DNA of 10,214 bases from CAYVTV01 sp964454295 (GCA_964454295.1 CAYVTV010000161.1:1-10214); one strand, 5' to 3'. Positions 1 through 7,934 are shown, counted from the stretch's first letter. The notes: generated from the letters alone by a model not told the origin. A program made the numbers and translations.

Positions 1-1611
1 ATTCTGAACCAGAAGAGTGTTCAACTGTAATGCCTGAGTAGGAATGGGCATTATCCTCTTATTGATATCGGTTTCCGTTTTAACGCCCCAGGGTTCTTCA
101 TACTTTCCGAATCTTATCAGGTCATTTCTTCTCCATCCTTCATATACCAGTTCTCTTGCACGTTCATCCAGTAATTCATCAAGAGTAAGATCACCCGCAG
201 TATAAAGTGTTGCACCGGAACGTGATCTCACCCTGTTTGCCAGTTCCACAGCAGTGTGTCCCATAGTGGCATTAGCTCCCCTTAGCAAGGCTTCCGCTTT
301 CATCAGAAGGATATCAGCGTATCTGAAGATAGGCAGATCATTATTCTGGTTACGGGTAATGGAAGTCTGGTCAGGATAGAATTTATTAAGGCGATATCCT
401 ACAAGTTTACCGGCATCATCATTACCTGTATCAAAAGTTTCAAGGTCGCGGAATTCAATTTCACGGGTTAACTCCAAATGAAAAGTATCCTGTTTATCCG
501 GGTCCGGACCGTCATACCTGTTATCAAACCCTACCCGTGTAGTAACAAATTCAATTGGTGATCCGTCCAGATTATATTGCTTGCCTACTACCCAGATATC
601 TTTTCTCTCATCATCATCACCCCATGCGGTAAACTTGTCGTAGTATTCCGGCCAGACTTTAATACACCCACTGGGGCCAAAGGGAAGATCCCATTTGTAT
701 CTCATACGGCCCGGCAACCAGTAGCGGGCGGGAATATGTTCTTTCATATATTCTCCGTCACAGGGAATAGCAAAAAGAAAATCCTTTATATGCGGACCAT
801 TGTCAGGAAAAAACATTTTCCAGTAATCGGCATCAAGTGCAATAGCACCGGGATCAGCCTGAGCTTTTGCGATAATTACATCGCAAGCAGCAACAGCATC
901 ATTCCATCTGGGTGCCTGGCCTGTATAAACAGCCCAGTTCATATACAATTTGGCCAACAATGCATTAGCCATCCATTTGGTGGGCCTGGTATACGTATTA
1001 ATACCGGTTTCTTCTGTCAGGTCAGGTAATGAGGCAACAACCTCATCTTCTATAAACTGACAAACATCTGTACGTGAATCACGTGCTTTGACATCGGCAG
1101 CTGATCCAAAATCAGTATAGATCGGTACCCCGCCCCACATATCCTGTATGATGAAGTAAAAATATGCCCTCATCACTCTCATCTCAGCAATAAACATTTT
1201 TTTTGCATCTGAATCTTCTGCTTCATATAATAAAGAAAGGACACTATTAATTTTACTTATTCCATTAAACCAGGCAGTCCAAGATTCCCGGAGAAACCGC
1301 TGGTCAGCATTTGGCCGGTGAAGATGCCATCTCTGGTATCTTCCGTCATCATACCAGTTCCCGCCATTGGCTGTAAGAACAGCACAATCACCGGATAACT
1401 CCTGGATAATTATCTGGTTTATTGTAAAAAATTTGAAATGTAAAAAATAGTACACAGCACCTGTAACAGAGATAAAATCTTCCTCAGTTTTTGGAAAGGT
1501 GTCAGGAGTAAGCTCAGATATAACCGGAACATCCAGATCCGTACATCCAATTAACATTATTAATGACAAAGCAATGGAATAAACAAAGCTTTTGATTTTA
1601 TATTTTTTCAT
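1..1611 (-). CDS. susD: SusD/RagB-family glycan-binding outer-membrane lipoprotein (3' end cut by window edge)
   Basis: SusD-like proteins sit on the outer face of the outer membrane as lipoproteins and form the lid that delivers glycan to the SusC channel. The frame is open from the ATG at 1609-1611 to base 1, giving 537 residues. The N-terminus is a lipoprotein signal peptide: basic MKKYKIK, a hydrophobic stretch, then lipobox L20-I-G-C23, with acidic residues just after the Cys. Family-like segments include the helix around AWFNGISKINSVL (about residues 113-125), the MRAYFYF helix (about 148-154), the RYADILLMKAEALL helix (about 430-443), the DERARELVYEGWRR block (about 482-495) and the terminal PIPTQALQLNTLLVQN. 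SusD proteins typically end NPGY or similar just after such a segment, so only a few codons should be missing. It starts 25 bp after the susC stop codon, so the two are almost certainly co-transcribed. The spacer is AT-rich with no Shine-Dalgarno sequence, as is usual in this phylum. The ligand is not predictable. The name susD denotes the family, not starch specificity. Confidence 0.95.
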   Translation of the reverse strand, partial: MKKYKIKSFVYSIALSLIMLIGCTDLDVPVISELTPDTFPKTEEDFISVTGAVYYFLHFKFFTINQIIIQELSGDCAVLTANGGNWYDDGRYQRWHLHRPNADQRFLRESWTAWFNGISKINSVLSLLYEAEDSDAKKMFIAEMRVMRAYFYFIIQDMWGGVPIYTDFGSAADVKARDSRTDVCQFIEDEVVASLPDLTEETGINTYTRPTKWMANALLAKLYMNWAVYTGQAPRWNDAVAACDVIIAKAQADPGAIALDADYWKMFFPDNGPHIKDFLFAIPCDGEYMKEHIPARYWLPGRMRYKWDLPFGPSGCIKVWPEYYDKFTAWGDDDERKDIWVVGKQYNLDGSPIEFVTTRVGFDNRYDGPDPDKQDTFHLELTREIEFRDLETFDTGNDDAGKLVGYRLNKFYPDQTSITRNQNNDLPIFRYADILLMKAEALLRGANATMGHTAVELANRVRSRSGATLYTAGDLTLDELLDERARELVYEGWRRNDLIRFGKYEEPWGVKTETDINKRIMPIPTQALQLNTLLVQN

Positions 1612-1636
1612 ACTTAATAATTTTTTGTTAATTAAA

Positions 1637-4600
1637 TTAAAAGTCCACATTTATTCCGAAAATAAATGAGCGGGTTTTCGGATAGAAATTCCTGTCATCA
1701 ATCCCCGGGTTAAGGCCTCCCATATGTATTTCCGGATCTATTCCCGTATAGTTTGTAAGAACAAATGCATTGTTTACAGTTGTATAGACCGTTAATTTCT
1801 GCAGGAAGGGTGATGAAATTTTCGGAGAATATGACAAAGTGATATTATCCAAACGCAGATAATCACCCTTTTCAAGATATCTGGTGGAAGTGTAATTAGC
1901 CCTGATGTTGTTTATCGGTTCATTTAAAGCTTCCCTGGAAAGATTATATCTTACAACTTCAGCAGGATAATTCAAATCCGCTCTTGTTGTGTTCAGGATA
2001 TAATTTCCTGCCACACCTCGCAATAGAAAGTCGAGAGCAAAATTTTTATAAGTGATAATATTACTCCACCCTCCGGTTACTTTCGGCTGAGCATTTTCAG
2101 CAGTCATTTTACGGTCAAGGCTTGAAGGGTTAATAGATAATGATTCGTCAGCCAGAACAAACTGGGATATTCCTCCTTCATTTTCCCCGGCATATTCCCA
2201 GAGGCAGAATTGCCCGATAGGATAACCGGCCTGGATCCTGTGAGAATAATTGCCTGACTGGCCATGCTGACCGACACCATGTAAGTCTATATATTCCCTG
2301 GTGTAAATATCATTGGATAAGGATGTGACCTCATTCTTATTGAAAGCCATCACCAGTGAGGAGTTCCAATAGAAATCACTTGTTTGTACAGGAACAAGAT
2401 TAAGTGAAAATTCCCATCCTTTATTACTCATCTCACCCACATTTGCGAGAATAGAGTTCACATAATACTGTTCAGCCGGAACGGTATAAGTCCATATCAT
2501 TCCTTCAGTACTCTTATCATAATATTCTACTGTACCTCTTACCCTTCCTTTAAGTACCGCAAAATCAAGTCCAACGTTCAGCATATCTGTACGTTCCCAT
2601 GCCAGGTCAGGGTTTGCATTTTGCACCGGAGTGATCCCTGTGATCCACTCACCCGCTCTGTAGAAATTACCGCCAGAACCCCATCTGAGGAGAGTAGATA
2701 ACGGGCCGAATCCTGCAGAGTTACCACTTGATCCATAACCAACACGAAGTTTAAGGTTATCAAAAACATTCAGGTTTTTAATGAATGATTCTTCCATTAA
2801 CCTCCAGGCTATTGATGCGGATGGGAATGTTCCCCAACGCACATTTTTACCAAATGCAGAGGAACCGTCGCGTCTGATAGTAGCCTGTAACAGGTATTTA
2901 TCCATCAGGTCATAGTTAAGACGTGCATATCCCGAGATCATACGGATTGTAGCAATACCGAATGAACCATAATCCGGTATATTCCCACTTCCAAGGCTCA
3001 TATTATAATAGAGAACATCATCAGTTACAAAATTAAAATTAGAGACCTGGAATCCATCGCCTGATACGTCTTCCTGCCATGAATACCCTGCCAGAAGATT
3101 AATATTTTGAACGCCAAGATTTTTCTTGTAATTCAGATAAGTTTCCAGCATTTTGCTCTGGCTATCACCTGTAGAACGCCGGGCACGGCCGTTACTACCC
3201 TGATCCAGTCTGGATAATTTTGAATAATAAACTGAACTTATACTTTGTCCATTATTTGCAGATACATTTAGGGTATAATCCAACCCTTCCATGATATTTA
3301 AGTCTGCACGTATATTTCCAAAAACGGATCTTCCTTTTGTCTGATACTCATGCTGCTCAATCATAGCTACAGGATTATAAGGAGCTGTGGTTGCTCTTTC
3401 AGCAAAAGTTCCATCTTCATTATAAACGGAAAATGTAGGTTGAAACATCAGCATGTTCCTTAGAACAGATTCCAGGTCAATAAGCCTGTCAGAATTATCA
3501 ACTGTTGTTCCTACCTGGAACTGCAGTTTCAGTTTATCATTAAACCCGTACTGCTCAATACTACCTCTCATATTAATACGGTCATAGCTTGTACCCATAA
3601 TAATACCCTCATTTTTATAGTATTCGAGACTGGAGATATAGGTAGTTTTGTCGGTACCACCGCTGATTGACAAATTGTTTTTATGGGATATTCCTACCCT
3701 GGTTACTTCGTCCTGCCAATTGGTATTAACTCCTTTATCATCCTCGGGATTCAATGCTAATCCGTTATCTGACAAATACTTACGATATTCCTGTCCTGAC
3801 ATCATATCAATGCTGTTGGAAACCGTTTCCACTGCAACATAGGAATTATAGGAGATCATTTGCTTTCCTGACTCACCTCTTTTCGTTGTAATAATGATAA
3901 CTCCGTTTGCAGCACGCGATCCGTAGATTGCAGTTGCTGAAGCATCCTTCAGTACATCTATAGAAACGATATCATCTATGGCCGGCATAAGCGCATTTGG
4001 CATACCATCAACAATAAAAAATGGTGATCCTGACAGTGTAAGTGAGGATACCCCTCTTAGAATAATGGATGCACCACCATACGGACTACCATCTTTGGTA
4101 ATATTCAATCCGGGAACCTTACCCTGCAATGCCAGAACGGGATCGCGGATAACACCCTTGTTCATTTCCTCAGCTGTAATTGTAGTGATGGAACTTGTCA
4201 GGTCTTTTCTTCTTGCGGAGCCATACCCGATGGCAACCACTTCCTCAAATCCAATAACATCCTGTTCCAGGGTAACATTATACACATTTCTGTCACTGAT
4301 CTCCACTTCCTGTGTTTTCATGCCCACAAAGGAGAAAATCAGAGTATTGGCTGTAGGAGGTATGACCAGTGAAAAATTACCACTCAGGTCTGTGATCGTA
4401 CCGGTTGTGGTTCCCTTAATCACCACAGAAACGCCGATTATCGGATTGCCTGATTCATCAGTTACTGTTCCTGTAACAGTCCGGCGATCGGGTTGTGAAG
4501 ACATGGACTTCGGAAACAACACAATCTTCCGGTCAACGACAAGGACCTCCACATCCTGGTTGGCAAATAGCTGATCCAACACGGTACTGATCTTCTGATC

Positions 4601-4873
4601 TTTAACGTGCAGGTTAACTTTGTCCTCTACATTTATCAGTTCATTGTTATAGATAAAGAAAAACTCACTGGAATTTTCAATATCCCTGAGTATCTCCTGG
4701 ATAGTAACATTTTCCCTGTCAAGGGAAATCTTTGTATTCTGGGAATACGATGTTGACGCCAGGAGGCTGAATGTAGAAATACATAAGATTATTGCGGATA
4801 GTTTCATAATTAGAATAGCTTTAGTAGAAAGAATTTCTAATGGAATTTTCCGGTTTTTGATAGTTTTTTCCAT
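1637..4873 (-). CDS. susC: SusC/RagA-family TonB-dependent outer-membrane transporter with N-terminal STN signalling domain
   Basis: TonB-dependent channel that imports oligosaccharides (or peptides) captured with its SusD partner. I chose the ATG at 4871-4873 (MEKTIKNRKI, 1078 residues), because it gives the family's usual short basic leader before the signal peptide. A longer frame to 4957 runs through a hairpin and T-run and looks non-coding. The next Met at 4807 (MKLSAIILC) is possible. Domains in order: signal peptide about 23-44, with cleavage near SYSQ; STN (secretin/TonB short N-terminal) domain about 48-120; carboxypeptidase-regulatory-like beta-sandwich about 132-205 (TGTVTDESGNPIIGVSV); the SusC-typical EEVVAIGYG at 210-218; plug domain from about 220, with the conserved block VSIDVLKDASATAIYGSRAA at 303-322 followed by NGVIIITTKRG; then the beta-barrel, ending in the aromatic FIFGINVDF. 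The STN domain marks a transducing transporter that contacts a FecR anti-sigma factor, which fits the adjacent fecR. The 210-bp leader holds no clear minus-strand promoter but does hold a candidate antisense RNA. Confidence 0.97.
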   Translation of the reverse strand: MEKTIKNRKIPLEILSTKAILIMKLSAIILCISTFSLLASTSYSQNTKISLDRENVTIQEILRDIENSSEFFFIYNNELINVEDKVNLHVKDQKISTVLDQLFANQDVEVLVVDRKIVLFPKSMSSQPDRRTVTGTVTDESGNPIIGVSVVIKGTTTGTITDLSGNFSLVIPPTANTLIFSFVGMKTQEVEISDRNVYNVTLEQDVIGFEEVVAIGYGSARRKDLTSSITTITAEEMNKGVIRDPVLALQGKVPGLNITKDGSPYGGASIILRGVSSLTLSGSPFFIVDGMPNALMPAIDDIVSIDVLKDASATAIYGSRAANGVIIITTKRGESGKQMISYNSYVAVETVSNSIDMMSGQEYRKYLSDNGLALNPEDDKGVNTNWQDEVTRVGISHKNNLSISGGTDKTTYISSLEYYKNEGIIMGTSYDRINMRGSIEQYGFNDKLKLQFQVGTTVDNSDRLIDLESVLRNMLMFQPTFSVYNEDGTFAERATTAPYNPVAMIEQHEYQTKGRSVFGNIRADLNIMEGLDYTLNVSANNGQSISSVYYSKLSRLDQGSNGRARRSTGDSQSKMLETYLNYKKNLGVQNINLLAGYSWQEDVSGDGFQVSNFNFVTDDVLYYNMSLGSGNIPDYGSFGIATIRMISGYARLNYDLMDKYLLQATIRRDGSSAFGKNVRWGTFPSASIAWRLMEESFIKNLNVFDNLKLRVGYGSSGNSAGFGPLSTLLRWGSGGNFYRAGEWITGITPVQNANPDLAWERTDMLNVGLDFAVLKGRVRGTVEYYDKSTEGMIWTYTVPAEQYYVNSILANVGEMSNKGWEFSLNLVPVQTSDFYWNSSLVMAFNKNEVTSLSNDIYTREYIDLHGVGQHGQSGNYSHRIQAGYPIGQFCLWEYAGENEGGISQFVLADESLSINPSSLDRKMTAENAQPKVTGGWSNIITYKNFALDFLLRGVAGNYILNTTRADLNYPAEVVRYNLSREALNEPINNIRANYTSTRYLEKGDYLRLDNITLSYSPKISSPFLQKLTVYTTVNNAFVLTNYTGIDPEIHMGGLNPGIDDRNFYPKTRSFIFGINVDF

Positions 4874-4880
4874 ATATTTG
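4873..4880 (+). promoter_or_regulatory. Candidate -7 promoter element of the antisense RNA
   Basis: TATATTTG matches TAnnTTTG exactly on the plus strand. It overlaps the complement of the susC start codon by one base (CAT at 4871-4873). A TTTG at 4856-4859 could be an off-spaced -33 element (13 bp). At the usual spacing there is only a TTTC (4847-4850, 22 bp). The -7 match is clear and the -33 is weak. Confidence 0.4.
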
Positions 4881-4885
4881 AAAGT

Positions 4886-4972
4886 TTTATTATTACTAAT
4901 TGTTTTGATTAGCCAACCTTTACCGGTTGGTATTTGAACAGGGAAGTGCGCCAACACTTTCCTGTTTTTTTT
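4886..4972 (+). ncRNA. Candidate antisense small RNA opposite the susC leader (DonS-like)
   Basis: On the plus strand, TATATTTG at 4873-4880 matches the Bacteroidota -7 element TAnnTTTG, which would start transcription near 4886-4888. Two hairpins follow. The first is CCAACC (4913-4918) pairing with GGTTGG (4925-4930) around a 6-nt loop. The second is AACAGGGAAGTG (4937-4948) pairing with CACTTTCCTGTT (4955-4966), with one G-U pair and a CGCCAA loop. The U-run starts at 4965, so its first two bases also pair at the foot of stem 2, and eight T run in all (4965-4972). Together this reads as a complete RNA of about 86 nt with an intrinsic terminator. It lies wholly opposite the susC 5' leader, beside the start codon. 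Cis-antisense RNAs in this position (DonS type) are known in Bacteroides PULs controlled by ECF sigma/anti-sigma pairs, where they repress susC. The weak point is the -33 box: the nearest TTTG (4856-4859) is only 13 bp from the -7 box, whereas 19-21 is usual. No other gene on this strand explains the terminator. Confidence 0.55.
4937..4972 (+). terminator. Intrinsic terminator on the plus strand, inside the susC leader region
   Basis: A 12-bp stem (4937-4948 with 4955-4966, one G-T wobble) has a 6-nt loop and leads into T8 at 4965-4972. The direction is plus only. On the minus strand the same hairpin is preceded by A8 and followed by TTCAAAT, so it is not a good terminator for fecR. Its natural role is to end the antisense RNA. 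In susC mRNA the same bases could form a leader hairpin. Confidence 0.6.
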
Positions 4973-5083
4973 GAAGGATCATTTTTGTTTTGTGATATTT
5001 CCATAGGCAAACTTTTTTGGTTAGTAATTCGCTTTTCTTTTTTTCATAGGCATATAGTTTTTTAATGAGTATTTATGAACAAT

Positions 5084-6142
5084 CTATTTTGATCTGAGAA
5101 TAATTTTACGTTTGGTATAAGAGTTGTCTCCGTTTTTTTCCGCGGGTTGAATGGTGTAACGCATGGATGATGTGAGATTCAGGATGCTCAGCACCTGCTC
5201 CACAGGCTCGTTGATGAAGGTTCCGGTAAAACGGTATGAGTAGAGTTTTCTGTCGGCCAGTATAATTTCCACATTATACCAGTTGGAAAGCTTATTCATA
5301 ACCAGGTCAATAGGATCGTTTACAAACACAATTTTACCTTCTGTCCAGGCGGTATATTTAAACAAGTCTTCATCCTGTTTCCATGATAAGGTATTGTCAA
5401 TTCTATTATATCTGGCCACATGGTTTGGTTTAATAACAAGATCATCAATCTTTCCCTGAACTGTTTTTCTATTAAGCATAAGCTCTCCCTCCGCCAGTGC
5501 AACTGTAACAGCATCATTATTATCATAGGCATCCACGTTAAATGAGGTGCCTGTAGCCGTAATTTGCAGGTCATCTGTTTCCACCAGAAAAGGATTATCC
5601 GGATTGGAATTCACAATAAAATAGCCTTCTCCTGACAGATAAACCTTTCTTTCTTTTAATCCGCTGAAAGAAACAGGAAAACGGATAGCACTTCCTGAGT
5701 TAAGATATACAGCACTTCCATCAGGCAGATTAACACTGGTTTGAGTTCCGAATGCCGCTTTCATCTCCTGATAAACTACCGGAACATCTGCAATTTCAGG
5801 TATCTCAGGTGTATGGAAAACAGCATAGATTCCTGATAAAATTACTGCCAGTAACAGGACAGCTGCAGCCTGGGCTGCAAATTTTATCCATCTGATCCTG
5901 TTATTGTTTATATTGGCTTTTAAGCGGGTAACAGCCAATGCATGAGACAAGTGAATTGAAGAGGGAAACGGGAGCATTTTAGAATTTTCCCATAAATACC
6001 GATAATCGGTATACTCCTTATGATTAGCTTCACTTTCAGCTTTCCATTCTTCAAGGATCAATTTTTCCTCTTCTGTGATATTTCCATCGAATGATTTGGC
6101 GATCAGTTCGTAAATATCCGTAAACTTCGGTTTCATCTGCAC
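5084..6142 (-). CDS. fecR: FecR-family anti-sigma factor (DUF4974-containing)
   Basis: Inner-membrane anti-sigma factor that holds an ECF sigma factor at its cytoplasmic end and senses a TonB-dependent transducer at its periplasmic end. The 352 residues start at the ATG at 6142. A second ATG two codons later (6136, MKPKFTD) is equally possible. Layout: cytoplasmic N-terminal part 1-83 (YELIAKSFDGNITEEEKLIL, of the type that contacts sigma); a single membrane helix about 84-109 (IKFAAQAAAVLLLAVILSGI); FecR domain about 128-222, with VNLPDGSAVYLNSGSAIRFP and the VYLSGEGYF and TGTSFNV blocks; and a C-terminal domain about 270-333 (FVNDPIDLVMNKLSNWYNVEI) typical of Bacteroidota FecR proteins. It lies 210 bp upstream of susC in the same direction. 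Unusually, the sigma gene is not immediately upstream but about 2.9 kb away. No TAnnTTTG box is evident in its upstream spacer. Confidence 0.95.
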   Translation of the reverse strand: MQMKPKFTDIYELIAKSFDGNITEEEKLILEEWKAESEANHKEYTDYRYLWENSKMLPFPSSIHLSHALAVTRLKANINNNRIRWIKFAAQAAAVLLLAVILSGIYAVFHTPEIPEIADVPVVYQEMKAAFGTQTSVNLPDGSAVYLNSGSAIRFPVSFSGLKERKVYLSGEGYFIVNSNPDNPFLVETDDLQITATGTSFNVDAYDNNDAVTVALAEGELMLNRKTVQGKIDDLVIKPNHVARYNRIDNTLSWKQDEDLFKYTAWTEGKIVFVNDPIDLVMNKLSNWYNVEIILADRKLYSYRFTGTFINEPVEQVLSILNLTSSMRYTIQPAEKNGDNSYTKRKIILRSK

Positions 6143-6416
6143 TTAAATATTATCGTTATTCTTATTGAAAACAGTTCGTTACATTTAATTATTGCACTTA
6201 CACTTAACGATTTAACAATTAATTCCTCTAATATCCATGTTATTAACAATTAACACTTTGCGTATTTATGCATAAAAAAATGTTGTGTACTATTATGTAT
6301 AGACAAAAAGCACCCCTGCTAACCCTATACTATATTATGAATTTGGAATCTGTAATCTGGCTTCGGCAAGCTCAGCCGGCAGTCTATAACTTAGCAAGGG
6401 TAAAACCTTGAACCTT
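6143..6416. other. Spacer between fecR and the beta-helix gene, with an 11-bp direct repeat
   Basis: This AT-rich spacer of 274 bp shows no credible ORF. TTAACAATTAA occurs twice, at 6212-6222 and 6243-6253, 31 bp apart start to start (about three helical turns), 70-111 bp upstream of the fecR start. That arrangement could suit a dimeric regulator, but AT-rich sequence yields such repeats by chance. The part near 6337-6380 looks like a dispersed-repeat remnant and is listed separately. Confidence 0.35.
6337..6380. repeat. Possible dispersed intergenic repeat fragment
   Basis: The segment is more GC-rich than its AT-rich surroundings and ends in CTTCGGCAAGCTCAGCCGGC (6361-6380). CGGC (6364-6367) can pair with GCCG (6375-6378), and GCCGGC is itself palindromic. 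The CTTCGRCAAGCTCAG style resembles small repeats common between genes in environmental bacteria. There is no second copy in the window, so this rests on resemblance alone. There is no T-run, so it is not a typical terminator for the beta-helix gene. Confidence 0.3.
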
Positions 6417-7745
6417 TTAATAATACTCCGGCTCCCTAACATTCCCCATGATCTGTACATCCCCCTTCGATTTATTCACCACCTTAAGTCCCCCGCCATC
6501 CACACTGTTACCAATGATCACTGCAGATCTGACTTTCTCCCCAAGGTAAATGTGTGCATCCGGGGTGTTCCCGTTATCCTGGAAACGGCTGTTCACAATA
6601 TGCAACGTACCGTCAAGCATTTTAATAAAGGGTATTTCGGGAGACCAGTGACATTCAATCCAGTTTTTTGCATTGAAGTTACAGGCTGTAAGATATACTG
6701 TTCCTCTTCCCTTATTGACAATATGAGTTCCCCCAAGTGTTTCCGCCCAGCCCCAGAATCCGCAATTGGTAAGTTTTACAGGCCCTCTGTTTTCCTCTTC
6801 GATAAGAAATCCATCCATAAACTGGCAGTTCACAAAGGCAATCCCAGCATGGTACTGGGTTTTCTCCACAACTACAGCAAGAGGGCCAACATCGGAGCCG
6901 CTCTGTGTGATCATAATGTTTGCCTGGGGATCATTTCCAACCGGGTCGCCTTGTGTTTCTATAAACCTGAACCCGACCTTAGCCCAGATCACAAAACAGT
7001 TAACCATGTATTCCCAGTCGCACCGTCCGATAATAAATCCTTCCAGGTTTTCAAGGGTAAAGTTATTGATCATTTCAATGGTATCAGATGTCATTCGCTG
7101 CGGAGCATTCAGATCCCACCATGCAACCGAATGAATATGCACATTCTCAATACGTCCCACATCAGTTGTGCGGTCGACATAAATGCCCCTTCTCAACGCA
7201 CACATATTAATATCCCTCAGGTTATGCGACTCATTGTAAACAGACCCGCAATCAATCCCGTTATAGGCATTTGCAATGGAGACATCAATGACATTGCTCA
7301 TTCTTCCGGTGGTATGGATACAATAAGGATATGGTCTGATATCGTGAGGCACCTGTTCCGGATACCAGATACCCAGGCCTTTCAGGGTACTGCTTGATTG
7401 CAGGGTGATAAAAGGAGGTGAATTCTCATCATCCCTTCCAGCATAAGGCATTAACACCGTACCTCTGTCTTTAAACACGGAATAAGGCCCACCGGCTACT
7501 CCCAATAAAGTAACTCCGCGTGGAATGATCAGTGTCCCGTCGAACCTGTATGTCCCTGCCGGAACATTTACAACGCCTCCTGCCTCTGCTGCCTTGTCCA
7601 TGGCAGCCTGGAAAACTTTGGTGTTATCCTTGCCGCCGCTGTTATCTGCCCCAAAATTGAGAACATTAATGATTCCGGATCTGTTGCATGAACCGGAAAT
7701 CATAATAATAATGAAAACGGAAAGGAGAAGATTACATTTTTTCAT
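6417..7745 (-). CDS. Right-handed beta-helix (pectate-lyase-superfamily-like) probable lipoprotein, substrate unknown
   Basis: I chose the ATG at 7743-7745 (MKKCNLLLS, 442 residues). The frame runs 23 codons further up to 7814, but only this start gives a signal peptide: two Lys, a hydrophobic run and ISGSC20NRSG, an acceptable though not ideal lipobox. The mature N-terminus, INVLNFGADNSGGKDNTKVF (about 26-45) followed by FQAAMDKAAEAGGVVNVPAGTYRFDGTLIIPRGVTLLG (about 45-82), is the hallmark opening of Pectate_lyase_3-type beta-helix proteins, seen in GH28-like, GH55-like and epimerase-like enzymes. The rest has repeating rungs such as NVIDVSIANAYNGIDCGS and IVNSRFQDNG. I cannot assign catalytic residues with confidence, so it could be a lyase, a glycoside hydrolase or a binding protein. 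The location suggests action on the PUL substrate at the cell surface or in the periplasm. A degenerate minus-strand promoter (TTAATTTG at 7786-7793, one mismatch to TAnnTTTG) lies about 40 bp upstream. Codirectional with fecR but separated by 274 bp. Confidence 0.85.
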   Translation of the reverse strand: MKKCNLLLSVFIIIMISGSCNRSGIINVLNFGADNSGGKDNTKVFQAAMDKAAEAGGVVNVPAGTYRFDGTLIIPRGVTLLGVAGGPYSVFKDRGTVLMPYAGRDDENSPPFITLQSSSTLKGLGIWYPEQVPHDIRPYPYCIHTTGRMSNVIDVSIANAYNGIDCGSVYNESHNLRDINMCALRRGIYVDRTTDVGRIENVHIHSVAWWDLNAPQRMTSDTIEMINNFTLENLEGFIIGRCDWEYMVNCFVIWAKVGFRFIETQGDPVGNDPQANIMITQSGSDVGPLAVVVEKTQYHAGIAFVNCQFMDGFLIEEENRGPVKLTNCGFWGWAETLGGTHIVNKGRGTVYLTACNFNAKNWIECHWSPEIPFIKMLDGTLHIVNSRFQDNGNTPDAHIYLGEKVRSAVIIGNSVDGGGLKVVNKSKGDVQIMGNVREPEYY

Positions 7746-7817
7746 ATAATGAGGGATTTTAGGTTTATTTGTTTTTTTAAGAAGACAAATTAACCTGTTG
7801 ATTACCCTACTCAATAT

Positions 7818-7850
7818 TTTGCGGTAAATATTATACTTTGTATACCTTTG
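7818..7850 (+). promoter_or_regulatory. Bacteroidota-type promoter for the metallophosphoesterase gene
   Basis: TTTG at 7818-7821 and TACCTTTG at 7843-7850 are separated by 21 bp. This is a full match to the known Bacteroidota pattern TTTG-N19-21-TAnnTTTG. Transcription would start near 7855-7858, where the left arm of an inverted repeat begins, giving a structured leader of about 145 nt before the ATG at 8003. No experimental start site is available. Confidence 0.5.
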
Positions 7851-7934
7851 TGAATACCTTCGTGTCCTTCGTGGTTAATTACGTATTACTGTTAACCACA
7901 AAGGACACGAAGGAATGCTCGAAGGGACACAAAG
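7846..7934. repeat. Long near-perfect inverted repeat in the phosphoesterase leader
   Basis: The arms at 7857-7878 and 7892-7913 are complementary over 22 bp with one mismatch (a G-U pair in one transcript), around a 13-nt loop. Outer arms CTTTGTG (7846-7852) and CACAAAG (7928-7934) also pair, enclosing an internal loop. The arm text (CCTTCGTGTCCTTCGTGGTT) is of a kind seen as a dispersed intergenic repeat in many environmental bacteria, and the right side holds a second degenerate unit (GAAGGGACACAAAG). No T-run follows on either strand, so it is not a classical terminator. It sits between the divergent beta-helix and phosphoesterase genes. Confidence 0.8.

Noticed and set aside
577..1029. 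A 150-residue open frame on the plus strand
   Set aside because: It is antisense to susD, which is open across the whole region and matches the family.
3978..4574. A 198-residue open frame on the plus strand
   Set aside because: It is an antisense shadow of the susC N-terminal and plug region, where the SusC protein sequence is clearly conserved.
4874..4957. N-terminal extension of the SusC reading frame by 28 codons
   Set aside because: The extra codons run through a strong hairpin, and the start lies inside it. The resulting N-terminus would move the signal peptide about 50 residues inward. The ATG at 4873 gives the usual family N-terminus.
6408..7397. A 329-residue open frame on the plus strand
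   Set aside because: It lies antisense to the beta-helix gene, shows no recognisable domain, and the minus-strand product has a clear signal peptide and fold signature.
7857..7913. A CRISPR-like or IS-end interpretation of the inverted repeat
   Set aside because: There is only one pair of arms, with no regular spacers, no transposase nearby and no target duplication visible.
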